NCBI GenBank assembly: GCA_002352425.1
Contig: DEIK01000118.1
Location: forward strand, 74,559 to 138,558
From: Rhodobacteraceae bacterium UBA2776
Lineage (GTDB): Bacteria > Pseudomonadota > Alphaproteobacteria > Rhodobacterales > Rhodobacteraceae
DNA length: 64,000 nt
Direction of reading: 5' to 3'
Every line of letters begins with the position of its first letter. Position 1 is the stretch's first letter. This document shows positions 10,297-18,889 of this stretch, in pieces. The notes beneath the pieces were generated by a model, which was not told the origin of the DNA, searched no databases, and saw nothing but the letters and a program-made list of their open reading frames with translations. The position numbers and the translations under genes were made by a program.

Positions 10297-10319
10297 TGGG
10301 CGCCGCGAATTGGCGCCCA
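10297..10319. terminator. bidirectional hairpin between trpS and cupin gene
   Basis: Perfect 8-bp inverted repeat TGGGCGCC/GGCGCCCA around a 7-base loop, lying between two convergent genes. There is no strong T-tract on either side, so termination efficiency is uncertain. Confidence 0.5.
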
Positions 10320-10340
10320 AGCAGAAATGGTCGCCGTATA

Positions 10341-10676
10341 TCAACGCTTGAGCGTATACCGGTCTGCCTCGTCAAAGACGTCAATCACGCGTGTACCAGC
10401 CTTTATCTGCGCACCATGCTCAACACCTGCCGCAATCGAATAGCTGTCCCCCGCCCTATAGAGTTTGGTCACACCACCGATGTTGAACTCGATTTCACCC
10501 TCAATCACTGTGCCCCATTGCGCACCGTGTGAATGCGGCGGCAGCACCATGTCTTTTAGAAACGCAAAAAACAACACCAGTGCATCGTCCGATTGCACGG
10601 CCGAAATTTGTACGACATCCTCAGGAAAGGGCGCGTCGATTCCGGGAAGGGCATTGATAAAATCAGGGTAAGGCAT
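10341..10676 (-). CDS. small cupin-domain protein
   Basis: 111-residue single-domain cupin (beta barrel). The metal-binding pattern is visible as PPHSHGAQWGTVIEGEI followed by GDSYSIAAGVEHGAQI, with His residues typical of cupin motifs 1 and 2. No enzyme activity can be assigned; such proteins may bind small ligands or act as isomerases or dioxygenases. I chose the ATG at 10676, preceded by AAAGAGAG; upstream in-frame residues do not resemble the family. Confidence 0.75.
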   Translation of the reverse strand: MPYPDFINALPGIDAPFPEDVVQISAVQSDDALVLFFAFLKDMVLPPHSHGAQWGTVIEGEIEFNIGGVTKLYRAGDSYSIAAGVEHGAQIKAGTRVIDVFDEADRYTLKR

Positions 10677-10757
10677 GGGGTCTCTCTTTCGGGTAATTTG
10701 GATGGGTTTGTAAATTTGGCTCCATGATGGCAGAGCGATTAAGTTGCCGCAACACTC

Positions 10758-10787
10758 GCGACGCCTTGGGACAGCCAAGGAAGTCGC
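10758..10787. other. intergenic stem-loop upstream of the aminotransferase gene
   Basis: Two nested arms pair: GCGAC with GTCGC, and CCTTGG with CCAAGG, around loop GACAG, with small bulges. It lies in the 219-bp gap between divergent cupin and aminotransferase genes, 109 bp before the latter's ATG. It could be a leader structure, an operator or a weak terminator; nothing selects among these. Confidence 0.35.
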
Positions 10788-10895
10788 TCAGCTCGCCTAT
10801 GTTCCACGGTCGGGCTTGGGAAGGGGCGGTATTTATGTCTGGACTTATGACCTAAATTCTCGCTAGGCTCACCGAAACCAAGAGAGGTCAGCATT

Positions 10896-11759
10896 ATGGC
10901 AATGGGCACCAATATCCGCACGTATTTCGACGGCACATGGCACAATGGCGATCTATCAGTGATGAAGGCCGCCGATCACGGTTCTTGGCTTGGCTCGACC
11001 ATTTTTGATGGCGCCCGCTATTTTGAAGGCATCGCGCCCGACCTTCGCGCCCATTGCGCGCGCGCCAACCAGTCCGCTGCCGCCTTGATGATCACGCCGA
11101 CAGTGACCACCGACGACATGGTGCAAATTATCTGGGAGGGGCTGGCAGCTTACCCCAAATCCTCGGCTGTTTACATCCGTCCGATGTACTGGGCGATTGA
11201 TGGTGGTGATCTGGGGATCGTGCCCAAAGAAAATTCCACCGGTTTTGCGATTTCACTGGAAGAAACGCCAATGCCGAGTGCGACGGATGCCTCAACTTTG
11301 ACCACCACACAGTTCCGCCGACCTGTGTTGGAGGACAATGTAACCAACGCAAAGGCTGGCTGTCTATACCCCAACAACGCCCGCATGCTGGCCGAGGCCC
11401 GCGCCAAAGGGTATGGCAATGCATTGGTTGCTGACATCATGGGCAATGTGGCGGAAACAGCATCGGCCAATGTGTTCATGGCCAAGGATGGTGAATTGTT
11501 CACGCCGATTGCCAACAACACGTTTTTGGCGGGCATTACGCGGGCGCGCCACATCGACAACTTGCGCCGTGACGGGATCAAAGTGCATGAGAGCATCCTG
11601 ACCTTTGATGATTTTCGCGGGGCGGATGAGGTATTTTTGTCAGGCAACTTTTCCAAGGTCACGCCGGTCAGCGCGTTCGATAACATCCACTATCAAATGG
11701 GTCCATTGACCAAGCGAGCGCGCGAAACCTATTGGGATTGGGCGCATTCTGACGCATGA
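10896..11759 (+). CDS. branched-chain amino acid aminotransferase-like enzyme (fold type IV PLP)
   Basis: 287-residue class IV aminotransferase. The PLP lysine is in NAKAGCLYPNN near residue 152, and other family signatures are GSTIFDGARYFEG, YIRPMYW and NVAETASANVF. The likely reaction is transamination of Val/Leu/Ile with 2-oxoglutarate (IlvE), but roseobacters carry several paralogues and D-amino-acid transaminase or 4-amino-4-deoxychorismate lyase relatives share the fold. An AGAGAGG site precedes the ATG. It stands alone as a transcription unit, followed after 57 bp by a stress-protein gene. Confidence 0.8.
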   Translation: MAMGTNIRTYFDGTWHNGDLSVMKAADHGSWLGSTIFDGARYFEGIAPDLRAHCARANQSAAALMITPTVTTDDMVQIIWEGLAAYPKSSAVYIRPMYWAIDGGDLGIVPKENSTGFAISLEETPMPSATDASTLTTTQFRRPVLEDNVTNAKAGCLYPNNARMLAEARAKGYGNALVADIMGNVAETASANVFMAKDGELFTPIANNTFLAGITRARHIDNLRRDGIKVHESILTFDDFRGADEVFLSGNFSKVTPVSAFDNIHYQMGPLTKRARETYWDWAHSDA

Positions 11760-11816
11760 GTTCCTCTTGCTTTGACCCGCGAACATCGCCATCATGCGGG
11801 CCAAGGAGAACAACAC

Positions 11817-12272
11817 ATGCGGAAATTTCTAGTGGTGCTGGACGACAGCCGTGAATGTCTGAACGCGATGCGGTTCGCCGCAATGCGGGCCAAGAAATCG
11901 GGGGGCGGTGTCGAGGTATTGTCGATCATTCCGCCAGAAGAATTCAATCACTGGATCGGCATTGGCGACATTATGCGTGAAGAAACCCGTGAGCGGATCG
12001 AGGTTCATTACGAGGTGTTCGCCAAATGGATGCGAGACCGGCAGGGCATCGACCCTGAATTGGTGATCCGCGAGGGTGAAGCCGTGACTGAAATTCTGGC
12101 GCAAGTGGCCGAGGATAGTGAAATCGGTGTGCTGGTTTTGGGTGCAGGCGGTGACAAAAAAGGGCCGGGTCCGTTGATCACAAAACTGATGAAATCGGTC
12201 GCCGAATTGCCGATTCCGATCACGATTGTACCGGGCGAGATGTCCAAAGAACGGCTTGAGGCCATCACTTAG
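11817..12272 (+). CDS. universal stress protein (UspA family)
   Basis: 151-residue cytoplasmic Usp domain: MRKFLVVLDDSRECLNAMRFA at the N-terminus and ITIVPG at the C-terminus, with GAGGDKKGPGPLITKL where the ATP-binding G-x2-G-x9-G-S/T motif would be; the final Ser/Thr is not clearly conserved. The ATG at 11817 has an AAGGAG site 9-10 bases upstream. Role unknown beyond stress survival. A short repeat element follows the stop codon. Confidence 0.85.
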   Translation: MRKFLVVLDDSRECLNAMRFAAMRAKKSGGGVEVLSIIPPEEFNHWIGIGDIMREETRERIEVHYEVFAKWMRDRQGIDPELVIREGEAVTEILAQVAEDSEIGVLVLGAGGDKKGPGPLITKLMKSVAELPIPITIVPGEMSKERLEAIT

Positions 12273-12276
12273 GCCA

Positions 12277-12308
12277 GCCGCTCATCAAGCCTTACGGCTT
12301 TCCTCGCT
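12277..12308 (+). repeat. 32-bp interspersed element, copy A
   Basis: Begins GCCGCTCATCAAGCC four bases after the stress-protein stop and ends GGCTTTCCTCGCT; AAGCC and GGCTT form a small hairpin with a TTAC loop. Similar elements occur at 20569-20600 (27/32 identical) and 33283-33314 (29/32). Position after a stop plus a pyrimidine tail suggests a terminator-like or REP-like element. Confidence 0.65.
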
Positions 12309-12409
12309 CAGATTGCCGCTGAATCAATGGTGATTTAGAACGGTTCCAAACCTTGACAGTTCGCCTTTGCAGGCGCATATCTCTAAACCTGACCAAAAAG
12401 GTGTGCCAA

Positions 12410-12970
12410 ATGTTTATCCAAACTGAATCGACCCCGAACCCCGCGACCCTGAAATTCTTGCCAGGCCAAAGCGTTCTAGGCAAAGGCACCGCCGATTTTC
12501 CGTCGGCCGAGGTTGCGGGCAAATCCCCGCTGGCCCAGCGCATTTTTGCCGCAGGCGGTATTTATGGTGTGTTTTTGGGCACCGACTTCATCACCGTCAC
12601 CAAAGGCGACGATATCGCATGGGAACATATCAAGCCTGCTATTTTGGGCGCGATCATGGAGCATTACCAATCCGGCGACGAAGTTCTGATTGGCGAAGCT
12701 GAAAGTGCTGGCCATGCAGAACACAGCGGCGAGGACGAAGCCATCGTCACCCAGATCAAAGAATTGCTCGACACCCGCGTGCGCCCCGCTGTGGCCCAAG
12801 ACGGCGGCGACATCACATTCCACGGATTTGAATCGGGCGTGGTTTATCTGCACATGCAAGGTGCATGCGCGGGCTGCCCATCATCGACTGTGACCTTGAA
12901 AATGGGTATCGAAAACCTGCTGCGCCACTATATTCCCGAGGTGACCGAGGTGCGGGCGGTTGGAGCCTAA
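12410..12970 (+). CDS. NfuA-type Fe-S cluster carrier (NifU family)
   Basis: 186-residue carrier that delivers Fe-S clusters to apoproteins. It has the Nfu N-terminal domain (MFIQTESTPNPATLKFLPG) and the C-terminal NifU domain with the CxxC cluster ligands in ACAGCPSSTVTLK (near residues 153 and 156). I chose the ATG at 12410 because it matches the family start and has an AAAAAGG site. Its 3' end overlaps the tsaB start by 11 bases, forming an nfu-tsaB-rimI operon. Confidence 0.92.
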   Translation: MFIQTESTPNPATLKFLPGQSVLGKGTADFPSAEVAGKSPLAQRIFAAGGIYGVFLGTDFITVTKGDDIAWEHIKPAILGAIMEHYQSGDEVLIGEAESAGHAEHSGEDEAIVTQIKELLDTRVRPAVAQDGGDITFHGFESGVVYLHMQGACAGCPSSTVTLKMGIENLLRHYIPEVTEVRAVGA

Positions 12971-13556
12971 ACCACTGATACTGGCATTTGACACATCGGT
13001 CGCGCATTGCGCGGCCGCTTTGCTGTCTAATGACAAGGTTCTGGCGCAGCGCGTTGAACAAATGCAAAAGGGGCAGGCCGAACGATTGTTCCCATTGTTG
13101 GAGGACCTGCTGGCAGAGGGTGGAGTCGCATGGTCAGATCTGGCAGCCATCGGCGTCGGCATTGGGCCTGGCAATTTCACAGGCATCCGCATATCGGTAT
13201 CTGCTGCGCGTGGGTTGGCTCTGTCGCTGGGCATTCCGGCGATTGGGGTCTCCAGTTTTGAGGCCCAGGCGATTGACGCGCCGCGCCCCATCACATCGCT
13301 GATTGATGCCCGCCGCGATCAGGTCTTTGTGCAAGAATTGCCCGACCGCGCAGCGACACCCCCGCGAGTTATGCCAATGTCCGAGGTTACTGCCAGCAAC
13401 ATCATCGGCCCAAGCGGCACGGTCGATGTGGTAGCCATCGCCCGCATCACGGCAAGTAGATATACCGACCCAGCGCAGCCGCGCCCTGCCCCATTGTACG
13501 TGCGCGCGCCTGACGCCGCCCCGCCGCGCGATCCGGCCCCCGTCATCCTGCCATGA
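12960..13556 (+). CDS. tsaB: tRNA threonylcarbamoyladenosine biosynthesis protein TsaB
   Basis: Scaffold subunit of the TsaBDE complex that makes t6A37 in ANN-decoding tRNAs. It is an ASKHA-fold pseudo-kinase of 198 residues with LILAFDTSVAHCAAAL at the start and GIGPGNFTGIRISVSAARGLA. The start appears to be TTG at 12960 inside the end of nfu; no ATG lies before the conserved LAFDTS strand. It overlaps rimI by four bases (ATGA), the usual alphaproteobacterial pairing. Confidence 0.9.
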   Translation: MEPKPLILAFDTSVAHCAAALLSNDKVLAQRVEQMQKGQAERLFPLLEDLLAEGGVAWSDLAAIGVGIGPGNFTGIRISVSAARGLALSLGIPAIGVSSFEAQAIDAPRPITSLIDARRDQVFVQELPDRAATPPRVMPMSEVTASNIIGPSGTVDVVAIARITASRYTDPAQPRPAPLYVRAPDAAPPRDPAPVILP

Positions 13557-13966
13557 TCCCCGTTGCACTGGCCACCCTACATGCGCTTTGTTTCGAAACG
13601 CCGCGGCCTTGGAGTGCGGATGAGTTCACATCAATGCTGACCTCCAAGGGCGTGTTTTTGCACAGCTCGGGCGCGGGCTTTGCCTTGGGGCGTGAAATCG
13701 CAGGGGAAGCGGAATTGCTAACGCTCGCCGTTGATCCAGCGCACCAAAGGCAAGGTTATGGCCGCCGCTTGCTGGCTGGGTATGAAGCCGAAGCGATGCG
13801 ACGTGGTGCGGTGGAATCGTTCCTTGAAGTGTCACAGATTAACGTAGCGGCACTTGGTTTGTATCAGGCGGCGGGGTACACCGAATCTGGTCGCCGCCCT
13901 GCCTATTACACCCCCCAGACAGGCCCAAAAATCGACGCGATTGTCATGCGTAAGCCCATGATTTGA
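13553..13966 (+). CDS. rimI: ribosomal-protein-alanine N-acetyltransferase RimI-like (GNAT)
   Basis: 137-residue GNAT acetyltransferase. The acetyl-CoA-binding motif A is LAVDPAHQRQGYGRRLLAGY and motif B is NVAALGLYQAAGYTESGRRP. RimI acetylates the N-terminal Ala of ribosomal protein S18; coupling to tsaB supports this name, although other N-terminal acetylation targets are possible. The start overlaps the tsaB stop (ATGA). Confidence 0.85.
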   Translation: MIPVALATLHALCFETPRPWSADEFTSMLTSKGVFLHSSGAGFALGREIAGEAELLTLAVDPAHQRQGYGRRLLAGYEAEAMRRGAVESFLEVSQINVAALGLYQAAGYTESGRRPAYYTPQTGPKIDAIVMRKPMI

Positions 13967-14101
13967 GCCTAATATCGGCTTTCAATGGCCTGGCCTGCTG
14001 AATCCACGCCATAGATGCGACCAAATGGTAAAAAGCTATTGACCACACAGGCTCCCTGCGCGCTTAATCGTGAATGATCTTTTAACGATCTGCTCGCTTA
14101 C

Positions 14102-14133
14102 TTGGGTTTTGCCACCATTCCGGCGGCAACCCA
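14102..14133 (+). promoter_or_regulatory. leader hairpin directly before the BMP transporter operon
   Basis: Inverted repeat: TTGGG plus TTGCC on the left pair with GGCAA plus CCCAA on the right, with a TT bulge and an 11-base loop. It is followed by an A-rich stretch and the GGGAG ribosome site of the next gene, so it would fold in the 5' leader of the transporter mRNA. It may stabilise the abundant binding-protein message or control translation. Confidence 0.45.
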
Positions 14134-14159
14134 AAACAAAAAAAATCGGGAGATACAAC

Positions 14160-15152
14160 ATGACTCTTATGCAGAAATTCCTTGGCGCTGCCGCCACAAT
14201 GGCCCTGACAGCTGGCATCGCCGCCGCTGATCCTGCCATCATCTTTGACCTTGGTGGCAAGTTCGATAAATCCTTCAACGAGGCAGCCTTTGCGGGTGCG
14301 ACACGTTGGGCCGAAGAAACAGGTGGTTCATTCCGCGAAATCGAACTGACATCCGAAGCTCAGCGCGAACAGGCTCTGCGCCGTTTCGCCGAAGGTGGCT
14401 TTAACCCAGTTGTCATGACCGGCTTTAGTTTTGCATCTGTTCTGGACGCGGTTGCACCCGATTATCCAGACACTAAATTTGCCGTTATTGATGTTAACTG
14501 GCTGGACCAACCAAACGTCCGCGGTGTTGGCTTTGCAGAACAAGAAGGTTCGTATCTGGTCGGTATCGCGGCTGCGATGGCTTCCAAATCCGGTACGGTC
14601 AGCTTTATTGGTGGCATGGATGTTCCGTTGATTCAGGCGTTTGCTTGCGGCTATGTACAAGGCGTTAAATCTGTAAACCCAGATCTGGTTGTGATTCAAA
14701 ACATGACAGGAACAACACCTGCCGCGTGGAATGATCCGGTGAAGGGGGGCGAATTGACCAAAGCACAGATCGGTCAAGGGTCTGATGTTGTCTATGCCGC
14801 CGCTGGTGGCACTGGCGTTGGCGTTCTGCAAACAGCTGCCGATGAAAACATCCTGTCGATCGGTGTGGATAGCAACCAGAACCACCTGTTCCCAGGCAAG
14901 GTTCTAACATCAATGATGAAACGCGTTGATAACGCTGTCTATGAAGCGTTCACCCAAGGCGTTGATATGGAAACAGGTAACTTCACCATGAATGTTGCCA
15001 ATGGCGGCGTTGATTACGCGTTGGACGACAATAACGCCGAGATTTTTACCGCCGAGATAAAAACCGCAGTTGATGCAGCTAAAGCTGCGATTTCTGATGG
15101 CTCCATTTCCGTTCACGACTATCGTGCGGACAACACCTGCCCAGTGAAATAA
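14160..15152 (+). CDS. BMP-family substrate-binding protein of an ABC transporter
   Basis: Periplasmic binding protein (330 residues) of the basic-membrane-protein/PnrA family, which typically binds purine nucleosides. A cleavable signal peptide ends at GIAAADP; there is no lipobox Cys. Family signatures are IIFDLGGKFDKSFNEAAF and VGFAEQEGSYLVGIAAAMAS, with the hinge and C-terminal lobe VLTSMMKRVDNAVYEAF. The ATG at 14160 has a GGGAG site. It is followed within 6 bp by the ATPase and then two permeases, a complete importer. Nucleoside as substrate is inferred from the family. Confidence 0.88.
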   Translation: MTLMQKFLGAAATMALTAGIAAADPAIIFDLGGKFDKSFNEAAFAGATRWAEETGGSFREIELTSEAQREQALRRFAEGGFNPVVMTGFSFASVLDAVAPDYPDTKFAVIDVNWLDQPNVRGVGFAEQEGSYLVGIAAAMASKSGTVSFIGGMDVPLIQAFACGYVQGVKSVNPDLVVIQNMTGTTPAAWNDPVKGGELTKAQIGQGSDVVYAAAGGTGVGVLQTAADENILSIGVDSNQNHLFPGKVLTSMMKRVDNAVYEAFTQGVDMETGNFTMNVANGGVDYALDDNNAEIFTAEIKTAVDAAKAAISDGSISVHDYRADNTCPVK

Positions 15153-15158
15153 GCACTG

Positions 15159-16730
15159 ATGGCGAATGAAAACCTACAGGAGCGGCAGGAAACTGTCGCT
15201 CCGGCGATTGAACTTGTCGGTATTTCCAAGGCTTTCGGGCCGGTGCAGGCAAACAAAGACATTTCGCTTTCTGTTGCGCGCGGCTCGATCCACGGGATCG
15301 TTGGCGAAAATGGCGCCGGCAAATCAACGCTTATGTCGATACTTTACGGATTTTACAAAGCTGACGCAGGCGAGGTGTTTATTGGCGGTGTGAAAACCCG
15401 CATTCCCGATTCCTCTGCCGCGATCGCGGCCGGTATCGGCATGGTGCACCAACACTTTAAATTGGTTGAAAATTTCACGGTTCTTGAGAATGTCATTTTG
15501 GGCATGGAGGACGGCGGGTTGCTCAAACCATCGCTGGCCAAGGCCCGTAAGCTGCTAAAAGAACTGTCCGACGAATATGAGTTGAGCGTTGATCCAGACG
15601 CCTTGGTTGAAAACTTGTCCGTGGGTCACCAACAGCGCGTCGAGATCCTAAAGGCGTTGTACCGCCAGGCCGATATTCTGATTTTGGACGAACCGACTGG
15701 CGTGTTGACTCCTGCCGAAGCCGACCATCTGTTTCGCATCCTTGTCGGATTGCGCGATCAGGGCAAAACCATCATTTTGATCACCCACAAACTGCGCGAA
15801 ATCATGGAAGTCACTGACACGGTTTCGGTGATGCGCCGTGGTGAGATGACCGCCACGGTGAAAACCAAAGACACCAGCCCTGAACAGTTGGCCGAGTTGA
15901 TGGTTGGCCGCAAAGTTCTGCTGCAAATCGACAAGAAACCCGCGACACCCGGCGCGCCGATCCTTGAGATCGAAAACCTGCAAGTTGTTGATGACAAAGG
16001 TGTTGAGCGGGTCAAAGGCGTTTCCTTAGAGGTGCGCGCCGGCGAAATCCTCGGGATTGCGGGGGTGTCTGGCAACGGGCAGACCGAACTGTTGGAAGTT
16101 CTGGGCGGCTATCAAAAAGCCACAGGCATCATCCGTGTTAACGGCGAAGAAATTGATCTGACGGGCAAATATTCCGACGGGCAATCGCGACGCCACCGTG
16201 GCATTGCACATGTCCCTGAAGACCGGCAGTCCGAAGGGCTGATCATGGACTTTATGGCATGGGAAAACGCGATCTTTGGCTATCACAACGAGCCTGCGTA
16301 TAACAAAAATGCGCTGATGATGGACAACCTAGCGATCCGCGCCGAGACTGAGGCCAAGATGGAGCGTTTCGATGTGCGCCCGCCCAACCCCAAGCTTGAG
16401 GCCAAGAATTTTTCGGGCGGCAACCAGCAGAAAATCGTGCTGGCGCGCGAGATCGAGCGCAATCCTGACCTGCTATTGGTCGGCCAACCCACCCGCGGCG
16501 TCGACATTGGCGCGATCGAGTTTATTCACCAGCAGATTGTGGAACTGCGCGATCAGGGCAAAGCCATATTGCTGGTCTCGGTTGAATTGGAAGAAATCCT
16601 GTCCCTATCCGACCGCATCATCGTGATGTTTGACGGTCACATCATGGGCGAACGCGACCCAGCCAACACGGACGAAAAAGAACTGGGCATGTTGATGGCC
16701 GGGATGGAAACAGACGGGGGGGCTGCCTGA
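15159..16730 (+). CDS. ABC transporter ATPase with two nucleotide-binding domains (nucleoside/sugar type)
   Basis: 523-residue cytoplasmic ATPase with two tandem ABC domains, as in RbsA/MglA/NupA. Domain 1: Walker A GENGAGKST (near 48), signature LSVGHQQ (near 152), Walker B ILILDEPTG. Domain 2: degenerate Walker A GVSGNGQTE, signature FSGGNQQK, Walker B LLLVGQPTRGVDIG with Gln in place of the catalytic Glu. This asymmetry is normal in the family. It lies 6 bp after the binding protein and overlaps the first permease by one base. Confidence 0.94.
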   Translation: MANENLQERQETVAPAIELVGISKAFGPVQANKDISLSVARGSIHGIVGENGAGKSTLMSILYGFYKADAGEVFIGGVKTRIPDSSAAIAAGIGMVHQHFKLVENFTVLENVILGMEDGGLLKPSLAKARKLLKELSDEYELSVDPDALVENLSVGHQQRVEILKALYRQADILILDEPTGVLTPAEADHLFRILVGLRDQGKTIILITHKLREIMEVTDTVSVMRRGEMTATVKTKDTSPEQLAELMVGRKVLLQIDKKPATPGAPILEIENLQVVDDKGVERVKGVSLEVRAGEILGIAGVSGNGQTELLEVLGGYQKATGIIRVNGEEIDLTGKYSDGQSRRHRGIAHVPEDRQSEGLIMDFMAWENAIFGYHNEPAYNKNALMMDNLAIRAETEAKMERFDVRPPNPKLEAKNFSGGNQQKIVLAREIERNPDLLLVGQPTRGVDIGAIEFIHQQIVELRDQGKAILLVSVELEEILSLSDRIIVMFDGHIMGERDPANTDEKELGMLMAGMETDGGAA

Positions 16731-17827
16731 TGGATAAGATGCCAAAATGGGCCGATGTGGTTTTGATTCCGCTGATCAGCCTTTGCCTAGCCCTTATTGT
16801 TTCAGGGTTTGTTGTACTTGCAATCGGTGAAGACCCAATTCGAGCTATTAGCATTATGGTTAATGGCGCCCTAAGTTCCACGAACAAAATTGGTTATACT
16901 CTGTATTACGCCACCAATTACATGTTTACCGGCCTTGCGGTGGCCGTAGCATTCCATGCGCGGATGTTCAACATCGGGGGCGAAGGTCAGGCAGCAATCA
17001 GCGGCGTTGGCGTGGCCGTTGTGTTGCTGGCATTCGACTGGCCGCATTGGACCATTGCACTGCCGTTCGCCATTTTGGGTGGCGGGTTGTTTGGCGCGAT
17101 ATGGGCGGCAATACCAGCTTATTTGCAAGCAAGACGCGACAGTCACATTGTGATCACAACGATCATGTTCAATTACATCGCAGCGGCGATGATGGGCTTT
17201 TTGTTGAACGGCATTTTGAAAAACCCCAACTCTCAGGTCGCTGAATCCGTGAACTTTCCCGCGGGTGCACATCTGCCTACGATCCACGAAATGCTTGCCC
17301 CGTTGGGGATTGGGTTTTCCAAATCGGCACCCGCCAATGTTAGCTTTCTTCTTGCCCTGTTTTGCGCGTGGCTTGTCTGGTTTTTACTGTGGCGCACACG
17401 GCTTGGCTATGCCATCCGTGCTTTTGGACACAGCCCACATGCCGCCAGTTACGCTGGCATTTCCGCTTTCAAGATCACTATGATTGCGATGATCATTTCC
17501 GGGGCTCTGGCCGGCATGTTGTCGATCAATGTGGTGATGGGTGAGCAAGAACGCCTGATCCAATTCTTCGTTGAAGGCGCTGGATTTGTCGGCATCGCTG
17601 TGGCCCTGATGGGGCGCAACCATCCGATTGGCATCATCCTTGCTGCGTTGCTGTTTGGAATGCTGGCCCAAGGCGGATTCGAATTACAATTCGAATACCC
17701 AGAAATCAGCAAAGAGATGGTGTTGGTCATACAAGGCACAATAATTCTATTCACTGGCGCGTTGGATTACATGGTGCGCAAGCCGGTCGAAAAGATATTT
17801 GCGCGGTTACGAGAAGGGCAAAGCTGA
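16730..17827 (+). CDS. ABC transporter permease 1 (nucleoside/BMP type)
   Basis: 365-residue polytopic permease of the BPD_transp_2 family. Signatures include NYMFTGLAVAVAFHARMFNIGGEGQ and the loop RTRLGYAIRAFGHSPHAASYAGI, which contacts the ATPase. It overlaps both neighbours by one base (TGATGG-type junctions), so its translation is coupled to the ATPase and to permease 2. Confidence 0.92.
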   Translation: MDKMPKWADVVLIPLISLCLALIVSGFVVLAIGEDPIRAISIMVNGALSSTNKIGYTLYYATNYMFTGLAVAVAFHARMFNIGGEGQAAISGVGVAVVLLAFDWPHWTIALPFAILGGGLFGAIWAAIPAYLQARRDSHIVITTIMFNYIAAAMMGFLLNGILKNPNSQVAESVNFPAGAHLPTIHEMLAPLGIGFSKSAPANVSFLLALFCAWLVWFLLWRTRLGYAIRAFGHSPHAASYAGISAFKITMIAMIISGALAGMLSINVVMGEQERLIQFFVEGAGFVGIAVALMGRNHPIGIILAALLFGMLAQGGFELQFEYPEISKEMVLVIQGTIILFTGALDYMVRKPVEKIFARLREGQS

Positions 17828-18807
17828 TGGATTTCGCACATGCATTCTTGCAAATCATTATCGCAATGGACATGACTATCCGCCTGTCGGTGGTACTGCT
17901 CTTTGCTTGTTTGGCGGGGCTTTACTCCGAGCGCGCTGGAATTTTTGACATCGGGTTAGAAGGAAAACTGTTAATCTCGGCCTTCTTTTCGGCCTCCTTT
18001 TCATATGAAACCGGCAACGTCTGGCTGGGTCTATTAGCAGGCGTCGGCGCCTCTATGGTGTTTGCGCTGATCCATGGCATTGCTTCGATCACCTATCGCG
18101 GCAATCAATTGATCGCAGGGGTGGCGTTAAACTTTTTAGCATCGGGACTGACGATTGTGATCGGCCTTGCGTGGTTCAAAGAAGGGGGGCAGTCACCTGC
18201 TTTGCCACAAAGCTCGCGGTTCCACGAACTTACCCTGCCGTTTGCCGATACCCTACGCGACATTCCTTTGTTTGGCCCCCTTTATGCTGATGTGATCTCT
18301 GGGCAAAAACCACTAGTCTACATCGCCTTTTTGCTGATCCCATTCACTTGGTGGCTACTGTTTCGCACCCGTTTCGGATTGCGCCTGCGCGCGGTTGGCG
18401 AAAACCCAGCCTCGGTTGACACGGCTGGTGTTTCAGTGATCCGCTATCGCTATGCCGCCGTGATGATCGCGGGTGTACTCTGCGGTCTAGGGGGCGCATA
18501 TCTGGCCACCTCACAGGCTTCGGCCTTTGGGCGTGAAATGTCATCCGGTCGCGGCTTCATCGCGCTGGCCGCTTTGATCTTTGCCAAATGGCGGCCGTGG
18601 TATGCATTGATGTCTTGTTTGCTGTTCGGATTTCTCGAGGCCGTGAGCAATCTTTACCCCAACATTGATGTCTTTGGCATCTTTGAAATCCCCGTCCAAT
18701 TCACGCAAGCCCTGCCCTATATTCTAACCGTGGTGATTCTGGCAGGCTTTGTCGGAAAGGCGGTTGCGCCACGCGCAGGCGGCGAGCCTTATGTGAAAGA
18801 ACGGTAA
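17827..18807 (+). CDS. ABC transporter permease 2 (nucleoside/BMP type)
   Basis: 326-residue second permease subunit. Typical segments are LYSERAGIFDIGLEGKLL and the ATPase-coupling loop RTRFGLRLRAVGENPASVDTAGV. It heterodimerises with the preceding permease. The operon ends here; no convincing terminator is visible in the next 80 bases. Confidence 0.92.
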   Translation: MDFAHAFLQIIIAMDMTIRLSVVLLFACLAGLYSERAGIFDIGLEGKLLISAFFSASFSYETGNVWLGLLAGVGASMVFALIHGIASITYRGNQLIAGVALNFLASGLTIVIGLAWFKEGGQSPALPQSSRFHELTLPFADTLRDIPLFGPLYADVISGQKPLVYIAFLLIPFTWWLLFRTRFGLRLRAVGENPASVDTAGVSVIRYRYAAVMIAGVLCGLGGAYLATSQASAFGREMSSGRGFIALAALIFAKWRPWYALMSCLLFGFLEAVSNLYPNIDVFGIFEIPVQFTQALPYILTVVILAGFVGKAVAPRAGGEPYVKER

Positions 18808-18889
18808 ATATACGAATAATTGCATTTGTGCGGCGAAAAAGCGGCTTTCCCCTATTGCCTGAATGGGTGAGTCTGGATTACGAAGTCCT

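Noticed and set aside
18808..18889. Terminator after the transporter operon
   Set aside because: The GCGGC repeats here are direct, not inverted, so they cannot form a stem.
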